A stretch of DNA of 64,000 nt from Ignavibacteriaceae bacterium (GCA_013388545.1 JACAFB010000010.1:62001-126000); one strand, 5' to 3'; counted from the stretch's first letter, positions 44,754-53,400 are shown. The notes: generated by a model from the sequence alone, not told the origin. A program made the numbers and translations.

Positions 44754-46323
44754 TTATCGCCACAGTTGCAGCAATTATAGATGCAACCTGACCAGCTATT
44801 TGTAATGAAGTAGTAAAAACATCCCAGAATTTTGGTCCCGGTGGATCTTCAGGAATCCAGATAATATCGCCGGGAGATAATTCCTCAACCTCATCAGCAT
44901 AAACCCATTCACCGGAACGGGCTTTAATTACCCTCACCTCATCATCAAGGGCTCTCCATCCAAAACCACCTGCTAACCTGATGTAATCTTCAACTTTAAG
45001 CCCCGGTTTAAACTCGATATCTCCGGGATTCAAAACTTGTCCAAGTAAAGTTACATAGTTTTTCTTTTCTGGAATTACAATTACATCACCGCGCTGAAGT
45101 ATTATATCTTCTTCTTTATTTTTATTTATGAAGAGATCTTCAAAATTAATTATTACCTTTCCTTTTCTTTGTCGTGATTTGGCTTTAAGATAATCATACT
45201 CATCGTCTGTCATATCAGCACGTGGAATCAATTTTAGTCGCTCAAATTCCGGGTCATAAATTTCACTGCCAACTGTTCGTGTAAGTGAGGCTTCGATTAA
45301 ACTTGCATTTTCTCTGAATCCCCCGGCTTCGTTTATTATTTGAGAAAGTGTTGTCTTCTTATCAACAATTTTATAATAACCAGGGTAATTTACGTATCCT
45401 TTTATCTCAACTAATTTATCATCGAAGAATTCAGGTTTCTCTCTAACAACCACATAATCCTGATTTCTGAGTTTGATGTTATTCTCTTTTAAATCACTTA
45501 AAGTATAATACTTACTTAACTGATTTTTCCCTTCTGCATCAAAAGAAATTATTTCGATAGTATCGGTTTTGGATTTGCTTAAAAAACCACCTGCCAGATC
45601 TATCAAACCGATTACAGTCTCTCCCTCAACATATTCATAGATAGCCGGATATTTAACTAGTCCGCTAATTGTAACAATCTTGTCAGCTTTATCAACAATT
45701 ACTATATCTCCTTCTTTTAAAAGGGGATTATATTTTTTATTACCGGTTCGAAGAAAAGTTAAAAGATCAAAGTTTCTTTCTGTACCGTCAAGAGATTTGA
45801 TTCGTATGTTTCTGTAATTAGCCGAAGGATTTAATCCGTGTGAATTTACAAGCAAATCCACTAATCTGTAACCCGCACTTATAATATATCGATTTGATTT
45901 TACTACATCACCAAGCAATGAAACTTTGATAAGCTTGAAGTTTGAAAGTGTTACAACCACATCAACATCTTTATAATATCTGTTTATAGCATCAATAACT
46001 TTGGCTTTTGTTTTTGCAAGAGTTTCTCCATCAACTTTAATTACACCGATCTTAGGTATGTAAAGAAATCCTTCAAGATTTACAACGGGGTTGAGAACAA
46101 CCTCTTCAACACCGCTTATCGAAAGAAAAAAAGCATCACCCGGACCAATGATGTATTCGCTGGGATCGATTACTCCTTCGCTTGCAACAATGGAGTTTTT
46201 CAGTTCAAACAAAGAAAGGGAATCTGCTTTAAGAAATGACCTTTCATGGTAATTAGGTAGAGACTGAGAGTAACAATCAATTGCAGGAATAATTAATAAT
46301 ATGAATAAAAATTTGATTTTCAC
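44734..46323 (-). CDS. Polysaccharide export outer-membrane protein (Wza-like, SLBB domains)
   Basis: 529 residues: a signal peptide (about 1-20), the Wza polysaccharide-export domain (YIIGPGDAFFLSISG near residue 57, VNLEGFLYIPKIGVIKV near 85), then at least four SLBB beta-grasp repeats (VTISGLVKYPAIYEYVEGE, VEIKGYVNYPGYY, VTLLGQVLNPGDIEFKPG). A C-terminal hydrophobic segment may be the outer-membrane helix. No lipobox is obvious. It forms the export channel for the polysaccharide and is the first gene of the wza-wzz-uxs-flippase group. Confidence 0.9.
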   Translation of the reverse strand: MKIKFLFILLIIPAIDCYSQSLPNYHERSFLKADSLSLFELKNSIVASEGVIDPSEYIIGPGDAFFLSISGVEEVVLNPVVNLEGFLYIPKIGVIKVDGETLAKTKAKVIDAINRYYKDVDVVVTLSNFKLIKVSLLGDVVKSNRYIISAGYRLVDLLVNSHGLNPSANYRNIRIKSLDGTERNFDLLTFLRTGNKKYNPLLKEGDIVIVDKADKIVTISGLVKYPAIYEYVEGETVIGLIDLAGGFLSKSKTDTIEIISFDAEGKNQLSKYYTLSDLKENNIKLRNQDYVVVREKPEFFDDKLVEIKGYVNYPGYYKIVDKKTTLSQIINEAGGFRENASLIEASLTRTVGSEIYDPEFERLKLIPRADMTDDEYDYLKAKSRQRKGKVIINFEDLFINKNKEEDIILQRGDVIVIPEKKNYVTLLGQVLNPGDIEFKPGLKVEDYIRLAGGFGWRALDDEVRVIKARSGEWVYADEVEELSPGDIIWIPEDPPGPKFWDVFTTSLQIAGQVASIIAATVAIIVASRN

Positions 46324-46353
46324 TTTTGATAATCCAAAAGGTATATGAAATCG

Positions 46354-47217
46354 TTAAACCTTGAGTGTAATGTTTCTTAGAGCGAAAATGCTTACAATCA
46401 AACTTAACACTGGGCCTATTAGCAAAAATATTACGAGATAATAAATTTTGTCCGCTGAATTTATTGAGTCCATAAATCCGGGGGGGGCAAAAAATCTTAT
46501 AAGAAGATACATTATTCCTACAGCTATCAAGCTTGCAAAAAATCCTGTGATAACTGAATTAAGTATTAATGGATTTTTTATTGTGGAAATAGAAGCTCCA
46601 ACAAGTTTCATAGTTTCAAGTTCATCAACCTTTGATTTCATAATAAGTTTAATTGTGCTGTAAACAATGTAAACCGAAATAAGAATTAACACTACTGTAA
46701 GCACGAACACATATTTTTTGATATTATCTATAAATCCTAAGACAGAATAAATGAAGTCATCTTTAAAGATCACTTCACTAACACCGGGAATTTTTGATAG
46801 ATTTTTTATAATTCCGTCCAGGTTGCTTTTATCTGCATAATTTGCTTTCAAGGTTACAGCATAGGAAGGTGGAAGAGGATTATAGTCTAATAGCTTTCTG
46901 AAATCTTCACCGGTTTCTTTTATGAATATTTCAGCAGCCTCATCTTTGCTGATGTACCTGAATGAGCGCACAAAATTTTTCCCTTTGATCTCATTTTCTA
47001 AAATTACAAGCTGGTTATCGCTGATTGGATCAACAAGAAACAAATTAAGAACAATACTTTGCTTTAAAAACTTCTGATATTCAGCTGATAATTTTATTGA
47101 TGCAATTGATGCAATTATCAGCAGCACAGATATGCTTATAGAAATTAATGAAAGGATAAATGAAAGTTTTGACCTTCCGATTAACTTAAACGCTTCTTTA
47201 ATCCAGAATAGTATCAT
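46354..47217 (-). CDS. ftsX: Cell-division permease-like protein FtsX
   Basis: 287 residues with four membrane helices: one at about 20-42, then a periplasmic domain to about residue 165 (ENEIKGKNFVRSFRYISKDEA, IPGVSEVIF), then three at about 168-190, 215-240 and 258-280. The cytoplasmic loop KSKVDELETMKLVGAS is typical of FtsX. It regulates peptidoglycan hydrolases through FtsE, but no ftsE is next to it. The gene follows two lipoprotein genes on the same strand. Confidence 0.9.
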   Translation of the reverse strand: MILFWIKEAFKLIGRSKLSFILSLISISISVLLIIASIASIKLSAEYQKFLKQSIVLNLFLVDPISDNQLVILENEIKGKNFVRSFRYISKDEAAEIFIKETGEDFRKLLDYNPLPPSYAVTLKANYADKSNLDGIIKNLSKIPGVSEVIFKDDFIYSVLGFIDNIKKYVFVLTVVLILISVYIVYSTIKLIMKSKVDELETMKLVGASISTIKNPLILNSVITGFFASLIAVGIMYLLIRFFAPPGFMDSINSADKIYYLVIFLLIGPVLSLIVSIFALRNITLKV

Positions 47218-47249
47218 AGGAATTATTCTTTTTTTTGTTAGTAAAGATA

Positions 47250-47753
47250 TTAAAAATTTGATTCATCTATCCAGCGGGTTATCTGCCATTTTTCTGTTGC
47301 AAGATTTTTTTGCAAAGCAAGGTTCACCCGTCCATCAAGCCGTACCACATCGGTAGGATTGAAGGTAATTGTCAAATTGAAACTTCGGATAATATTTGCA
47401 GAAAGAGAATCTTCAGTTGCCAAAACAATATTATTCCATATTAATTCAAGCCTCTGCGAATTCTGGAACAAGCCATAAGTGGTTTTCATTTCATCGGACC
47501 TCCCCCAGGAAACATCATAACCAAGATCATAATCCCTGTAGGTGAAATTAAAATCCTGAGAAAGCATCTCACCGTAAATTGATGTGTCCTTAAATGTATA
47601 AGCATACCTGAAGTTCTGAAAAACTCCATCAATCGATTTAAGATCAGATATAACAGGCCCTGAACCATCAACGTTTTCATCAAATGCTGGTGCAAAAGGG
47701 TTTTTACATCCCATTTGTAAAAACAGAAATAATATTGCCGCTGTTTTTTTAAT
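47250..47753 (-). CDS. Putative lipoprotein with a probable ATT start
   Basis: The frame from the ATG at 47714 gives 154 residues beginning MGCKNPF, with no signal peptide. Extending to an in-frame ATT at 47753 adds IKKTAAILFLFLQ, a plausible signal ending at the Cys of QMGC, though the lipobox is not ideal. AGGAAG lies 5 bases before the ATT and the ATT overlaps the stop of the upstream lipoprotein gene. No domain is recognised in the mature part; it is rich in beta-prone segments. It is likely anchored in a membrane and co-expressed with the gene at 47749. Confidence 0.6.
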   Translation of the reverse strand: MKKTAAILFLFLQMGCKNPFAPAFDENVDGSGPVISDLKSIDGVFQNFRYAYTFKDTSIYGEMLSQDFNFTYRDYDLGYDVSWGRSDEMKTTYGLFQNSQRLELIWNNIVLATEDSLSANIIRSFNLTITFNPTDVVRLDGRVNLALQKNLATEKWQITRWIDESNF

Positions 47754-48330
47754 AGTTTCTTCCTTTCATTTCGCTCCAGCTGGGGAAATCGGGATTTTTA
47801 ATATCCTGCCAGAAATAAACTACCCAAAAAGATCGAGAATCTCTAATCATACTGAACTTTAAATCACCAAGATAATTTTCCGGAATGCTGCCATCATTCG
47901 GAAGGTTTATCGAATAAGTAGCAGTATAAATTAAGCTGTCGCCCTGGGGGCTTGATGAAACATTTGAAAAAGAAAGTGATGCGGGAAAATCAGCAGGTAT
48001 TTTTTGAATCAGGTTTCTGAAATATTGCTCTTCGTCTTTTTTCGACCAGTCTTCAGCCAGAAAAGGATAATTTAATGTTGCGCCGCTTGAAGGAGAAAAT
48101 CTGAACGATCGTCCGGCAAAGGAAGAATCAGCAAAACAGGAAAGATAGTTCTCGACATTCTTATCTTTAAATGCGAATATCAAATTCTGAATCACAGCAG
48201 CTGGTTCCAGAGGCGGTTGAAAATCATCCCGCGGCTGATCCGGAGTCTCAGCATTTCTTGTAGTGAACAAATCACAGCTGCTGAGAAACATTATCAAAAC
48301 AAAATTCAATATGGAAATGACGTATTTCAT
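47749..48330 (-). CDS. Hypothetical lipoprotein
   Basis: 193 residues with a lipoprotein signal: a hydrophobic stretch followed by FLSSC at about residues 15-19. The mature protein begins with a proline-rich spacer and then reads like an NTF2/SnoaL-like cone fold (PAAVIQNLIFAFKDKNVENY, LSCFADSSF). It ends in FWVVYFWQDIKNPDFPSWSE. The same organisation is common in Ignavibacteria-type hypothetical lipoproteins, but no function is known. Its start overlaps the upstream methyltransferase by 4 bases and its end overlaps the next lipoprotein, so these are co-translated. Confidence 0.65.
   Translation of the reverse strand: MKYVISILNFVLIMFLSSCDLFTTRNAETPDQPRDDFQPPLEPAAVIQNLIFAFKDKNVENYLSCFADSSFAGRSFRFSPSSGATLNYPFLAEDWSKKDEEQYFRNLIQKIPADFPASLSFSNVSSSPQGDSLIYTATYSINLPNDGSIPENYLGDLKFSMIRDSRSFWVVYFWQDIKNPDFPSWSEMKGRNY
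47759..47764 (-). promoter_or_regulatory. Ribosome-binding site before the ATT start at 47753
   Basis: AGGAAG on the minus strand, 5 bases before ATT. It lies inside the last codons of the upstream gene. Its spacing is right for the ATT but not for the ATG at 47714. Confidence 0.4.
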
Positions 48331-49064
48331 TTCTGAGCAATAATAATAATTCTTTGAGAAGAATTTAAGTCAAAATCACTTCCGTTAAAATCGCCAAAAC
48401 ACTTAATTATTTTGAAACCGGTTTTTACTAACTCGATCTTCAGTTCTTCAGAGGTAAACAACCTTACAGATTCGATGTAGTTTTTTTCAGTCCCGTTTTG
48501 CTTGACCAGAATATTCTTTACAACTCTGCCGTTCTCAATTCTTCTTCGCTGAATAATTATTTCATCAAGAAATTTTTCTTCTGATTCAGGAACAAGATTT
48601 TTCATAATGTAATCAGCATTAAAAAAATCTATCACAAAATATCCTTTATCAAGTAAAAGGTTGTATGCCCCTTTGATTATGCTGAAATTTTCTGAATCTG
48701 ATTCAAAATAACCGAAACTGGTGAACAGATTTACAATAAGATCAAACTCTTTTTCAAAATTTAAATCTCTCATATCTCTTTCGAGGAATTGAATTTTCAG
48801 TCCGATTCTTTCTGTAAGTGACTTTGCTGCTGAAAGAAGATTACTGCTTAAGTCAATTGCGGTTACTTTAAATCCCTTCTCGGCGAAATAAATAGAATGT
48901 CTTCCTGTTCCACAGGCGAGATCAAGAACTTTTGCTCCGCTTTTAAGAGTTACGTTCTTTAAAATCAATTCAACCAGTGAGTGAGCATCTGATTGATTTC
49001 TGTGTCTGTAAACGTTTAGATACTCGGGGGTATTAAACCAATCTCGATACCAGTCTTTCATCAC
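48327..49064 (-). CDS. Class I SAM-dependent methyltransferase
   Basis: 245 residues. KVLDLACGTGRHSIYFAEKG near residue 42 is motif I, EFDLIVNLFTSFGYF near 112 is motif II, and LLLDKGYFVIDFFN near 140 is motif III. The substrate is unknown. Either a GTG (49064) or the next-codon ATG (49061) can start it; the ATG overlaps the recR stop in a TGATG arrangement, so coupling is likely. It sits between recR and two lipoprotein genes. Confidence 0.85.
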   Translation of the reverse strand: MMKDWYRDWFNTPEYLNVYRHRNQSDAHSLVELILKNVTLKSGAKVLDLACGTGRHSIYFAEKGFKVTAIDLSSNLLSAAKSLTERIGLKIQFLERDMRDLNFEKEFDLIVNLFTSFGYFESDSENFSIIKGAYNLLLDKGYFVIDFFNADYIMKNLVPESEEKFLDEIIIQRRRIENGRVVKNILVKQNGTEKNYIESVRLFTSEELKIELVKTGFKIIKCFGDFNGSDFDLNSSQRIIIIAQK

Positions 49065-49657
49065 AGAGTTATTCTGTTGATCATTGCTTTTCCAATTGTT
49101 GCTTCATCGGCGAATTCAAGGTCACCGCCAATTGGCAATCCTCTTGCAATTCTTGAAACTTTTACACCAAGAGGCTTTATTAGTTTTGCAAGATATAAAG
49201 AAGTTGTCTCGCCCTCAGTATCCGGGTTAAGTGCAAGAATAACTTCGGTAATTTGTTCTTTTTCAAATCTCAGGATTAATTCTTTAATATGAAGTGAATC
49301 GGCTGTTACGCCTGTCAATGGGGATAAAACCCCACCAAGAACGTGATATAATCCATTAAATTCGAGGGATTTCTCAATTGCAATTACATCGCTTGCTTCC
49401 TCAACAATACACAAAGTCTGCTGGTCTCTTTTATTGCTTTGACAAATATTGCAAAATTCCTCAACAGAAAGATTAAAACAGCGGTTGCATAACCTGAGTT
49501 TTATTTTCAGGTTTTTAAGTGCGTTGAGCAGATTATCAACATAAGTTTCTTCACTTTTAATCAAATGTAATGCAAGTCTTTGGGCAGTTTTTTTCCCTAT
49601 CCCCGGAAGTTTATTAAGTTCTTCAATTGCTATTTGTAAAGGTTCTGCGATTTGCAA
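49061..49657 (-). CDS. recR: Recombination mediator RecR
   Basis: 198 residues, full length. The helix-hairpin-helix is LNKLPGIGKKTAQRLALHL at about 14-32, the zinc finger is CNRCFNLSVEEFCNIC at about 57-72, and a Toprim domain follows (LCIVEEASDVIAIE, then ALNPDTEGETTSLYLAKL). It works with RecF and RecO to load RecA at gaps. The start is TTG, 2 bases after the ybaB stop. The ybaB-recR pairing is highly conserved in bacteria. Confidence 0.97.
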   Translation of the reverse strand: MQIAEPLQIAIEELNKLPGIGKKTAQRLALHLIKSEETYVDNLLNALKNLKIKLRLCNRCFNLSVEEFCNICQSNKRDQQTLCIVEEASDVIAIEKSLEFNGLYHVLGGVLSPLTGVTADSLHIKELILRFEKEQITEVILALNPDTEGETTSLYLAKLIKPLGVKVSRIARGLPIGGDLEFADEATIGKAMINRITL

Positions 49658-49659
49658 CT

Positions 49660-49986
49660 TTACATTCCCGGAAGTTTAAGTCCTGGAGGCATCATTCCTT
49701 TCGTAACTTTCATCATCTCATCCTCTGCCAATTTATTTGCAGCTTGTAAAACTTTGTTTACTGCCGCTACAACAAGATCTTCAAGAATCTCCTTTTCCTC
49801 TGAATTAATAACTTGTGGGTCAATTTCGATTGAAATCAGTTCTTTTTGGCCGTTTGCGGTAGCTTTTATCATCCCACCACCAGCCTCTTCTGTAACTTTT
49901 AAATTGGCCAGTTCCTGCTGAACCCTTTGCATTTCTTCCTGCATTTTTTGCACCTGTTTCAACATTCCCTGCATTCCGCCTTTCAT
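49660..49986 (-). CDS. ybaB: YbaB/EbfC family nucleoid-associated protein
   Basis: 108 residues. MLKQVQKMQEEMQRVQQELA is the N-terminal helix, TANGQKELISIEIDP the middle strand pair, and LEDLVVAAVNKVLQAANKL the C-terminal helix, all as in EbfC. It forms dimers that bind DNA. It is the first gene of the minus-strand run to 46354 and is followed by recR at 2 bases. dnaX, the usual third member of this group, is not adjacent. Confidence 0.94.
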   Translation of the reverse strand: MKGGMQGMLKQVQKMQEEMQRVQQELANLKVTEEAGGGMIKATANGQKELISIEIDPQVINSEEKEILEDLVVAAVNKVLQAANKLAEDEMMKVTKGMMPPGLKLPGM

Positions 49987-50127
49987 CCAATAATCTCCAT
50001 AAATTATTATTAAAATTGCTTTTCTGGCGGTAAATATAATAATAATAGTTTGACTTTATGCACCTAATTTTCATAATTTCTCTGTCAAAATAACTATTAC
50101 TTAACTCCAACTTTTATATGATTTATT

Positions 50128-50805
50128 ATGCAGAATACAAATACTAAAGAAAGTCTTCACTTTGATGATCAGAATTATAATATAGTTGAGTATTCTGATA
50201 ATTTTCAAATAAATGGAAAGAAGATTACAATTAAAGGATTAGGAGAGAAATATTCTAAAATAAACTCCTTCTTTCTTGATTATCTTAAAGAATATCATAT
50301 CCCTACGGGTTTTATCAGAGTAAATACAAGTAATTCTTTAATGTTCGTTAAGGATACCCGCTTCCCCTTCTGCATAAAAATTCTTAACATTATTGATAAG
50401 CGAACGGCAAAAATTTTTAGCAAAAAGGAAGGTGATTTATTAAATCTTCCTGTCTTTGAAATTCATTCCGGAAAACAAAAAGAATCATTGATAACCGAAA
50501 GTCATCTTATTGCGTTTGAATTGGCAACAAATGAAGAAATAAGATTGATTTTAAGAATATGCTCAAAGATAAATGCTGTTCTAAAATCATTCTTCGAAAG
50601 AAGAAATGAAATTTTGGCAGAAGTATGTTGTTACTTTGGAAAAAACGAAGATAAAATCTATTTATTTGATGAATTTACCCCTTCAAGCATTAAAATTTTT
50701 TCCGGTGACGACAAAAACAACAAACGGCCTAATCCATATAAATTGATCACTTCAAATGATATGAAAAAGTATACCGAGCATCTTTTCAATTTAACGAGCG
50801 TCTGA
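50128..50805 (+). CDS. Divergent SAICAR-synthetase (PurC)-like protein, probably not catalytic
   Basis: 225 residues that follow the short PurC fold from start to end by eye. The correspondences are INGKKITIKGLGEKYSKINS (PurC: NGKKxxxIxGKG...N..IS), IPTGFI, LPVFEIHSG, ESHLIAFELATNEEIRLI, INAVLKSFFERR and DEFTPSSIKIF (PurC: DEISPDxxRxW). Key sites are lost. The N-terminal GKxK ATP loop is absent, the conserved RN-x-x-x-G-S is KILNIIDKRTA, and LVDFKLEFG is LAEVCCYFG. A proper purC is at 22826. It lies upstream of psd-pssA-purS-purQ and may derive from an old purC-purS-purQ group. Function unknown. Confidence 0.65.
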   Translation: MQNTNTKESLHFDDQNYNIVEYSDNFQINGKKITIKGLGEKYSKINSFFLDYLKEYHIPTGFIRVNTSNSLMFVKDTRFPFCIKILNIIDKRTAKIFSKKEGDLLNLPVFEIHSGKQKESLITESHLIAFELATNEEIRLILRICSKINAVLKSFFERRNEILAEVCCYFGKNEDKIYLFDEFTPSSIKIFSGDDKNNKRPNPYKLITSNDMKKYTEHLFNLTSV

Positions 50806-50807
50806 AA

Positions 50808-51458
50808 ATGTTTACTAAATACGGTTACACTACACTTGGAATTATAGCAATAATTTCCTTTCTACTAATTTCCTCAAGTTTCTTTGTTCATAACAGCATA
50901 TTAAAAGGATTACTGATAATCATACCTACTGTATTTCTCATTTTTACTATGAATTTTTTCCGGGATCCGGAGAGAAAAGCTCCATCAGCCGATAATGTTG
51001 TCGTTTCACCTGCCGACGGCAAAGTCTTATTTGTTAAGGAAATTGAGGACAAGAATTTTGTGAACTCAAAAGCAAAACAAATATCTGTTTTTATGTCTCC
51101 CCTGAACGTTCACGTCAACAGGATTCCGATAGATGGTAAAATTGATTACCTTAAATACCACCAGGGGGAATTCATTGCTGCATTTGAAGACAAAGCCTCC
51201 GAAAGAAATGAACGCTCAGAATTCGGAATAACCAGCAAGTATGGCAAAGTGTTTTTTACGCAGGTTGCGGGGTTTATAGCACGCAGGATCGTTTATGAAA
51301 TAGAGTTGGGTGATTCAGTAAAAATTGGGGAAAGATTTGGAATGATTAAATTTGGAAGCCGTGTTGATGTAATTGTTTCATCTGAATGGAAGGAAAAAGT
51401 TAAAAAGGATGATATCGTCAAAGCTGGCGAGACAATTCTTTTTGAACATGTAAAGTAA
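50808..51458 (+). CDS. psd: Phosphatidylserine decarboxylase (short form)
   Basis: 216 residues, the short archaeal/Bacteroidota-type proenzyme. Two N-terminal membrane segments are at about residues 10-50. VVSPADGKVLFVKEI near 63 and FMSPLNVHVNRIPIDG near 100 carry family residues. The self-cleavage site is GS in IKFGSRVDV near residue 184, where the Ser becomes the pyruvoyl group. It makes phosphatidylethanolamine from phosphatidylserine. The next gene, pssA, starts directly at its end, giving a complete two-step module. Confidence 0.95.
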   Translation: MFTKYGYTTLGIIAIISFLLISSSFFVHNSILKGLLIIIPTVFLIFTMNFFRDPERKAPSADNVVVSPADGKVLFVKEIEDKNFVNSKAKQISVFMSPLNVHVNRIPIDGKIDYLKYHQGEFIAAFEDKASERNERSEFGITSKYGKVFFTQVAGFIARRIVYEIELGDSVKIGERFGMIKFGSRVDVIVSSEWKEKVKKDDIVKAGETILFEHVK

Positions 51459-52184
51459 ATGAATCGTCTTCGAATTGCTCCTTCAGTAATACCAAATCTG
51501 TTTACTGCTATGAATATGTTTTGCGGATTTTTATCCGTTATTTATTCCAGCAGTGAGCAGTTCTTTATGGCGGGATGGTTAATTATACTTGCAGCTGTTT
51601 TTGATGCTCTCGACGGATTGATGGCCCGGCTTACAAACTCAAGCAGCCAATTAGGGGTTGAACTTGATTCGCTTTCGGATATAGTAAGCTTTGGTGTTGC
51701 TCCCGCTTTTTTGATTTACTCTACTTATCTGTTTCAGTTTGAAGTCCTTGGAATTATATTAAGCTCACTTATAATGATTTCGGGCGGATTCAGGCTTGCT
51801 CGTTTCAATGTTCAATTGGTTGGATTTAGTAAATCATATTTCACAGGGTTACCGATTCCAAGTTCAGGAATCACTGTAGCATCTTTCGTACTTTCCTTTT
51901 TAAATCCGGACAATAATTTTTCCAGACCTTATGCTGACTTTATTATCCCGATGATTTTGCTTCTTGCTTTTTTAATGGTTAGCAAAATTAGGTATAACAC
52001 TTTCCCCAAAATCACTATCGCATCTTTCAGAGAAAAGCCGGTAAGATTTTTTTTGGCTGTTGGAGCAATTCTGATACTTGTTTTTGCACAAGTGAAGGGA
52101 TTATTCGGTTTATTTGTTTTGGTGATTCTATTTGGTATTTTTAGACACATTTATTATAAAGTTCAATCTAAAAAAATTAAATAA
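51459..52184 (+). CDS. pssA: CDP-diacylglycerol-serine O-phosphatidyltransferase
   Basis: 241 residues with about seven membrane helices. The CDP-alcohol phosphatidyltransferase motif runs from about residue 45 (FDALDGLMARLT, then GVELDSLSDIVSFGVAPAF), with all Asp residues present. It forms phosphatidylserine, the substrate of the Psd enzyme encoded immediately before it. It begins right after the psd stop. Confidence 0.95.
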   Translation: MNRLRIAPSVIPNLFTAMNMFCGFLSVIYSSSEQFFMAGWLIILAAVFDALDGLMARLTNSSSQLGVELDSLSDIVSFGVAPAFLIYSTYLFQFEVLGIILSSLIMISGGFRLARFNVQLVGFSKSYFTGLPIPSSGITVASFVLSFLNPDNNFSRPYADFIIPMILLLAFLMVSKIRYNTFPKITIASFREKPVRFFLAVGAILILVFAQVKGLFGLFVLVILFGIFRHIYYKVQSKKIK

Positions 52185-52196
52185 TCCGAACTAAAA

Positions 52197-52448
52197 GTGT
52201 TCAAAGTAAAAGTAATAATAAAAAGACGACCATCAATTCTTGATCCTCAGGGGAAGGCAGTTGAAAAAGGCGCTGCTCATCTTGGCTTAACTAATATTAA
52301 AAATACAAGAATCGGACGTTTTATCGAGTTTACTGTTGACAGCGCTGACCGTAAAGCAGCCGAAAAGGAAGTGAATGAATATTGCAGCAAGCTTCTTTCA
52401 AATCCAATAATGGAAGATTACGAATTTAGTCTTGAAGAGATTAAATGA
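52197..52448 (+). CDS. purS: Phosphoribosylformylglycinamidine synthase subunit PurS
   Basis: 83 residues, the normal PurS size. KVKVIIKRRPSILDPQGKAV lies at the start and GLTNIKNTRIGRFIEF in the middle. PurS links PurL and PurQ in the multi-subunit enzyme that makes FGAM. The start is GTG at 52197. It overlaps purQ by 4 bases. purL is not in the window. Confidence 0.95.
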   Translation: MFKVKVIIKRRPSILDPQGKAVEKGAAHLGLTNIKNTRIGRFIEFTVDSADRKAAEKEVNEYCSKLLSNPIMEDYEFSLEEIK

Positions 52449-53143
52449 ATCCTAAATTTGGAATAGTAGTTTTTCCTGGCTCTAATTGTGATCACGATGC
52501 TTATTATGCTTTGAAAAAAATTAATAATTATGATGCAGAATTTCTTTGGCATAAAGACACTGATCTTAAAAATTCTGACGTAATAATTTTGCCCGGCGGC
52601 TTTTCTTATGGTGATTATTTAAGAACAGGTGCAATCGCCAGATTTTCTCCGATTATTAATTCGGTAATTGGTTTTGCTGAAAAAGGCGGTATTGTGATGG
52701 GCGTTTGTAACGGATTTCAAATTCTGCTTGAAGCAGGTCTTTTGCCGGGAGTTATGCTGAATAATATTTCGTTAAAATTTGTTTGTAAGGATGTTTTTCT
52801 TTCTGTTGAAAATTATGATACGATTTTTACGAATCATATTCCTTCAAAAAAATTGCTGAAAATTCCTGTGGCACACGGCGAAGGAAATTATTTTGCAGAT
52901 GAACAAACATTATCAGAATTAGAGCGCAACAAACAGATTTTATTCAGGTACGTTTCTTCATCGGGGATAGCTGATGAAGCTAGTAATCCCAACGGTTCAG
53001 TAATGAACATTGCCGGGCTCATCAATAAACGGGGCAACGTTATGGGTTTGATGCCGCACCCGGAAAGATGCTGCGACAGTGTGCTGGGAAATACCGATGG
53101 AAATTTTATCTTTAAATCGATTGCAAGAAATATCATAAATTAA
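52445..53143 (+). CDS. purQ: Phosphoribosylformylglycinamidine synthase glutaminase subunit PurQ
   Basis: 232 residues. This is a class I glutamine amidotransferase: [16 protein letters not shown] at the start, [16 protein letters not shown] near residue 50, the nucleophile Cys in [19 protein letters not shown] near 93, and His-Glu in [10 protein letters not shown] near 202. It supplies ammonia to PurL. It overlaps purS by 4 bases and is followed 10 bases later by tatA, which has its own ribosome-binding site (AAGGAG). Confidence 0.96.
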   Translation: MNPKFGIVVFPGSNCDHDAYYALKKINNYDAEFLWHKDTDLKNSDVIILPGGFSYGDYLRTGAIARFSPIINSVIGFAEKGGIVMGVCNGFQILLEAGLLPGVMLNNISLKFVCKDVFLSVENYDTIFTNHIPSKKLLKIPVAHGEGNYFADEQTLSELERNKQILFRYVSSSGIADEASNPNGSVMNIAGLINKRGNVMGLMPHPERCCDSVLGNTDGNFIFKSIARNIIN

Positions 53144-53153
53144 AGGAGTAAAC

Positions 53154-53354
53154 ATGTTTGGTAATTTAGGTGCAGGCGAAATAATTCTTATTGTGCTTGT
53201 GATTTTGTTATTATTTGGCGCAAAAAAAATTCCTGAGCTTGCTCAAGGAATTGGGAAAGGGTTAAGGGAGTTCAAGAAAGGATTACGTGATGTTGAAGAA
53301 GAAATAAAAACTGCAGATAAAGAAGTCAAGAAAACAGATGAGTTAAAAAAATAG
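53154..53354 (+). CDS. tatA: Sec-independent translocase subunit TatA
   Basis: 66 residues: [20 protein letters not shown] at the N-terminus is the TatA membrane helix, [20 protein letters not shown] is the hinge and amphipathic helix, and a Lys/Glu-rich tail follows. It forms the pore of twin-arginine export. tatC is not in the window. AAGGAGT lies upstream of the ATG. Its tail contains long runs of alternating Lys and Glu/Asp, as usual. Confidence 0.95.
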   Translation: MFGNLGAGEIILIVLVILLLFGAKKIPELAQGIGKGLREFKKGLRDVEEEIKTADKEVKKTDELKK

Positions 53355-53400
53355 TTTATTCCCTTTTCTGTTAAACTCCTCTTGAATACTCAGGCATCCA

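Noticed and set aside
49820-50110. 96-residue minus-strand frame overlapping ybaB in another frame
   Set aside because: Shares bases with the well-supported ybaB gene and gives a low-complexity product.
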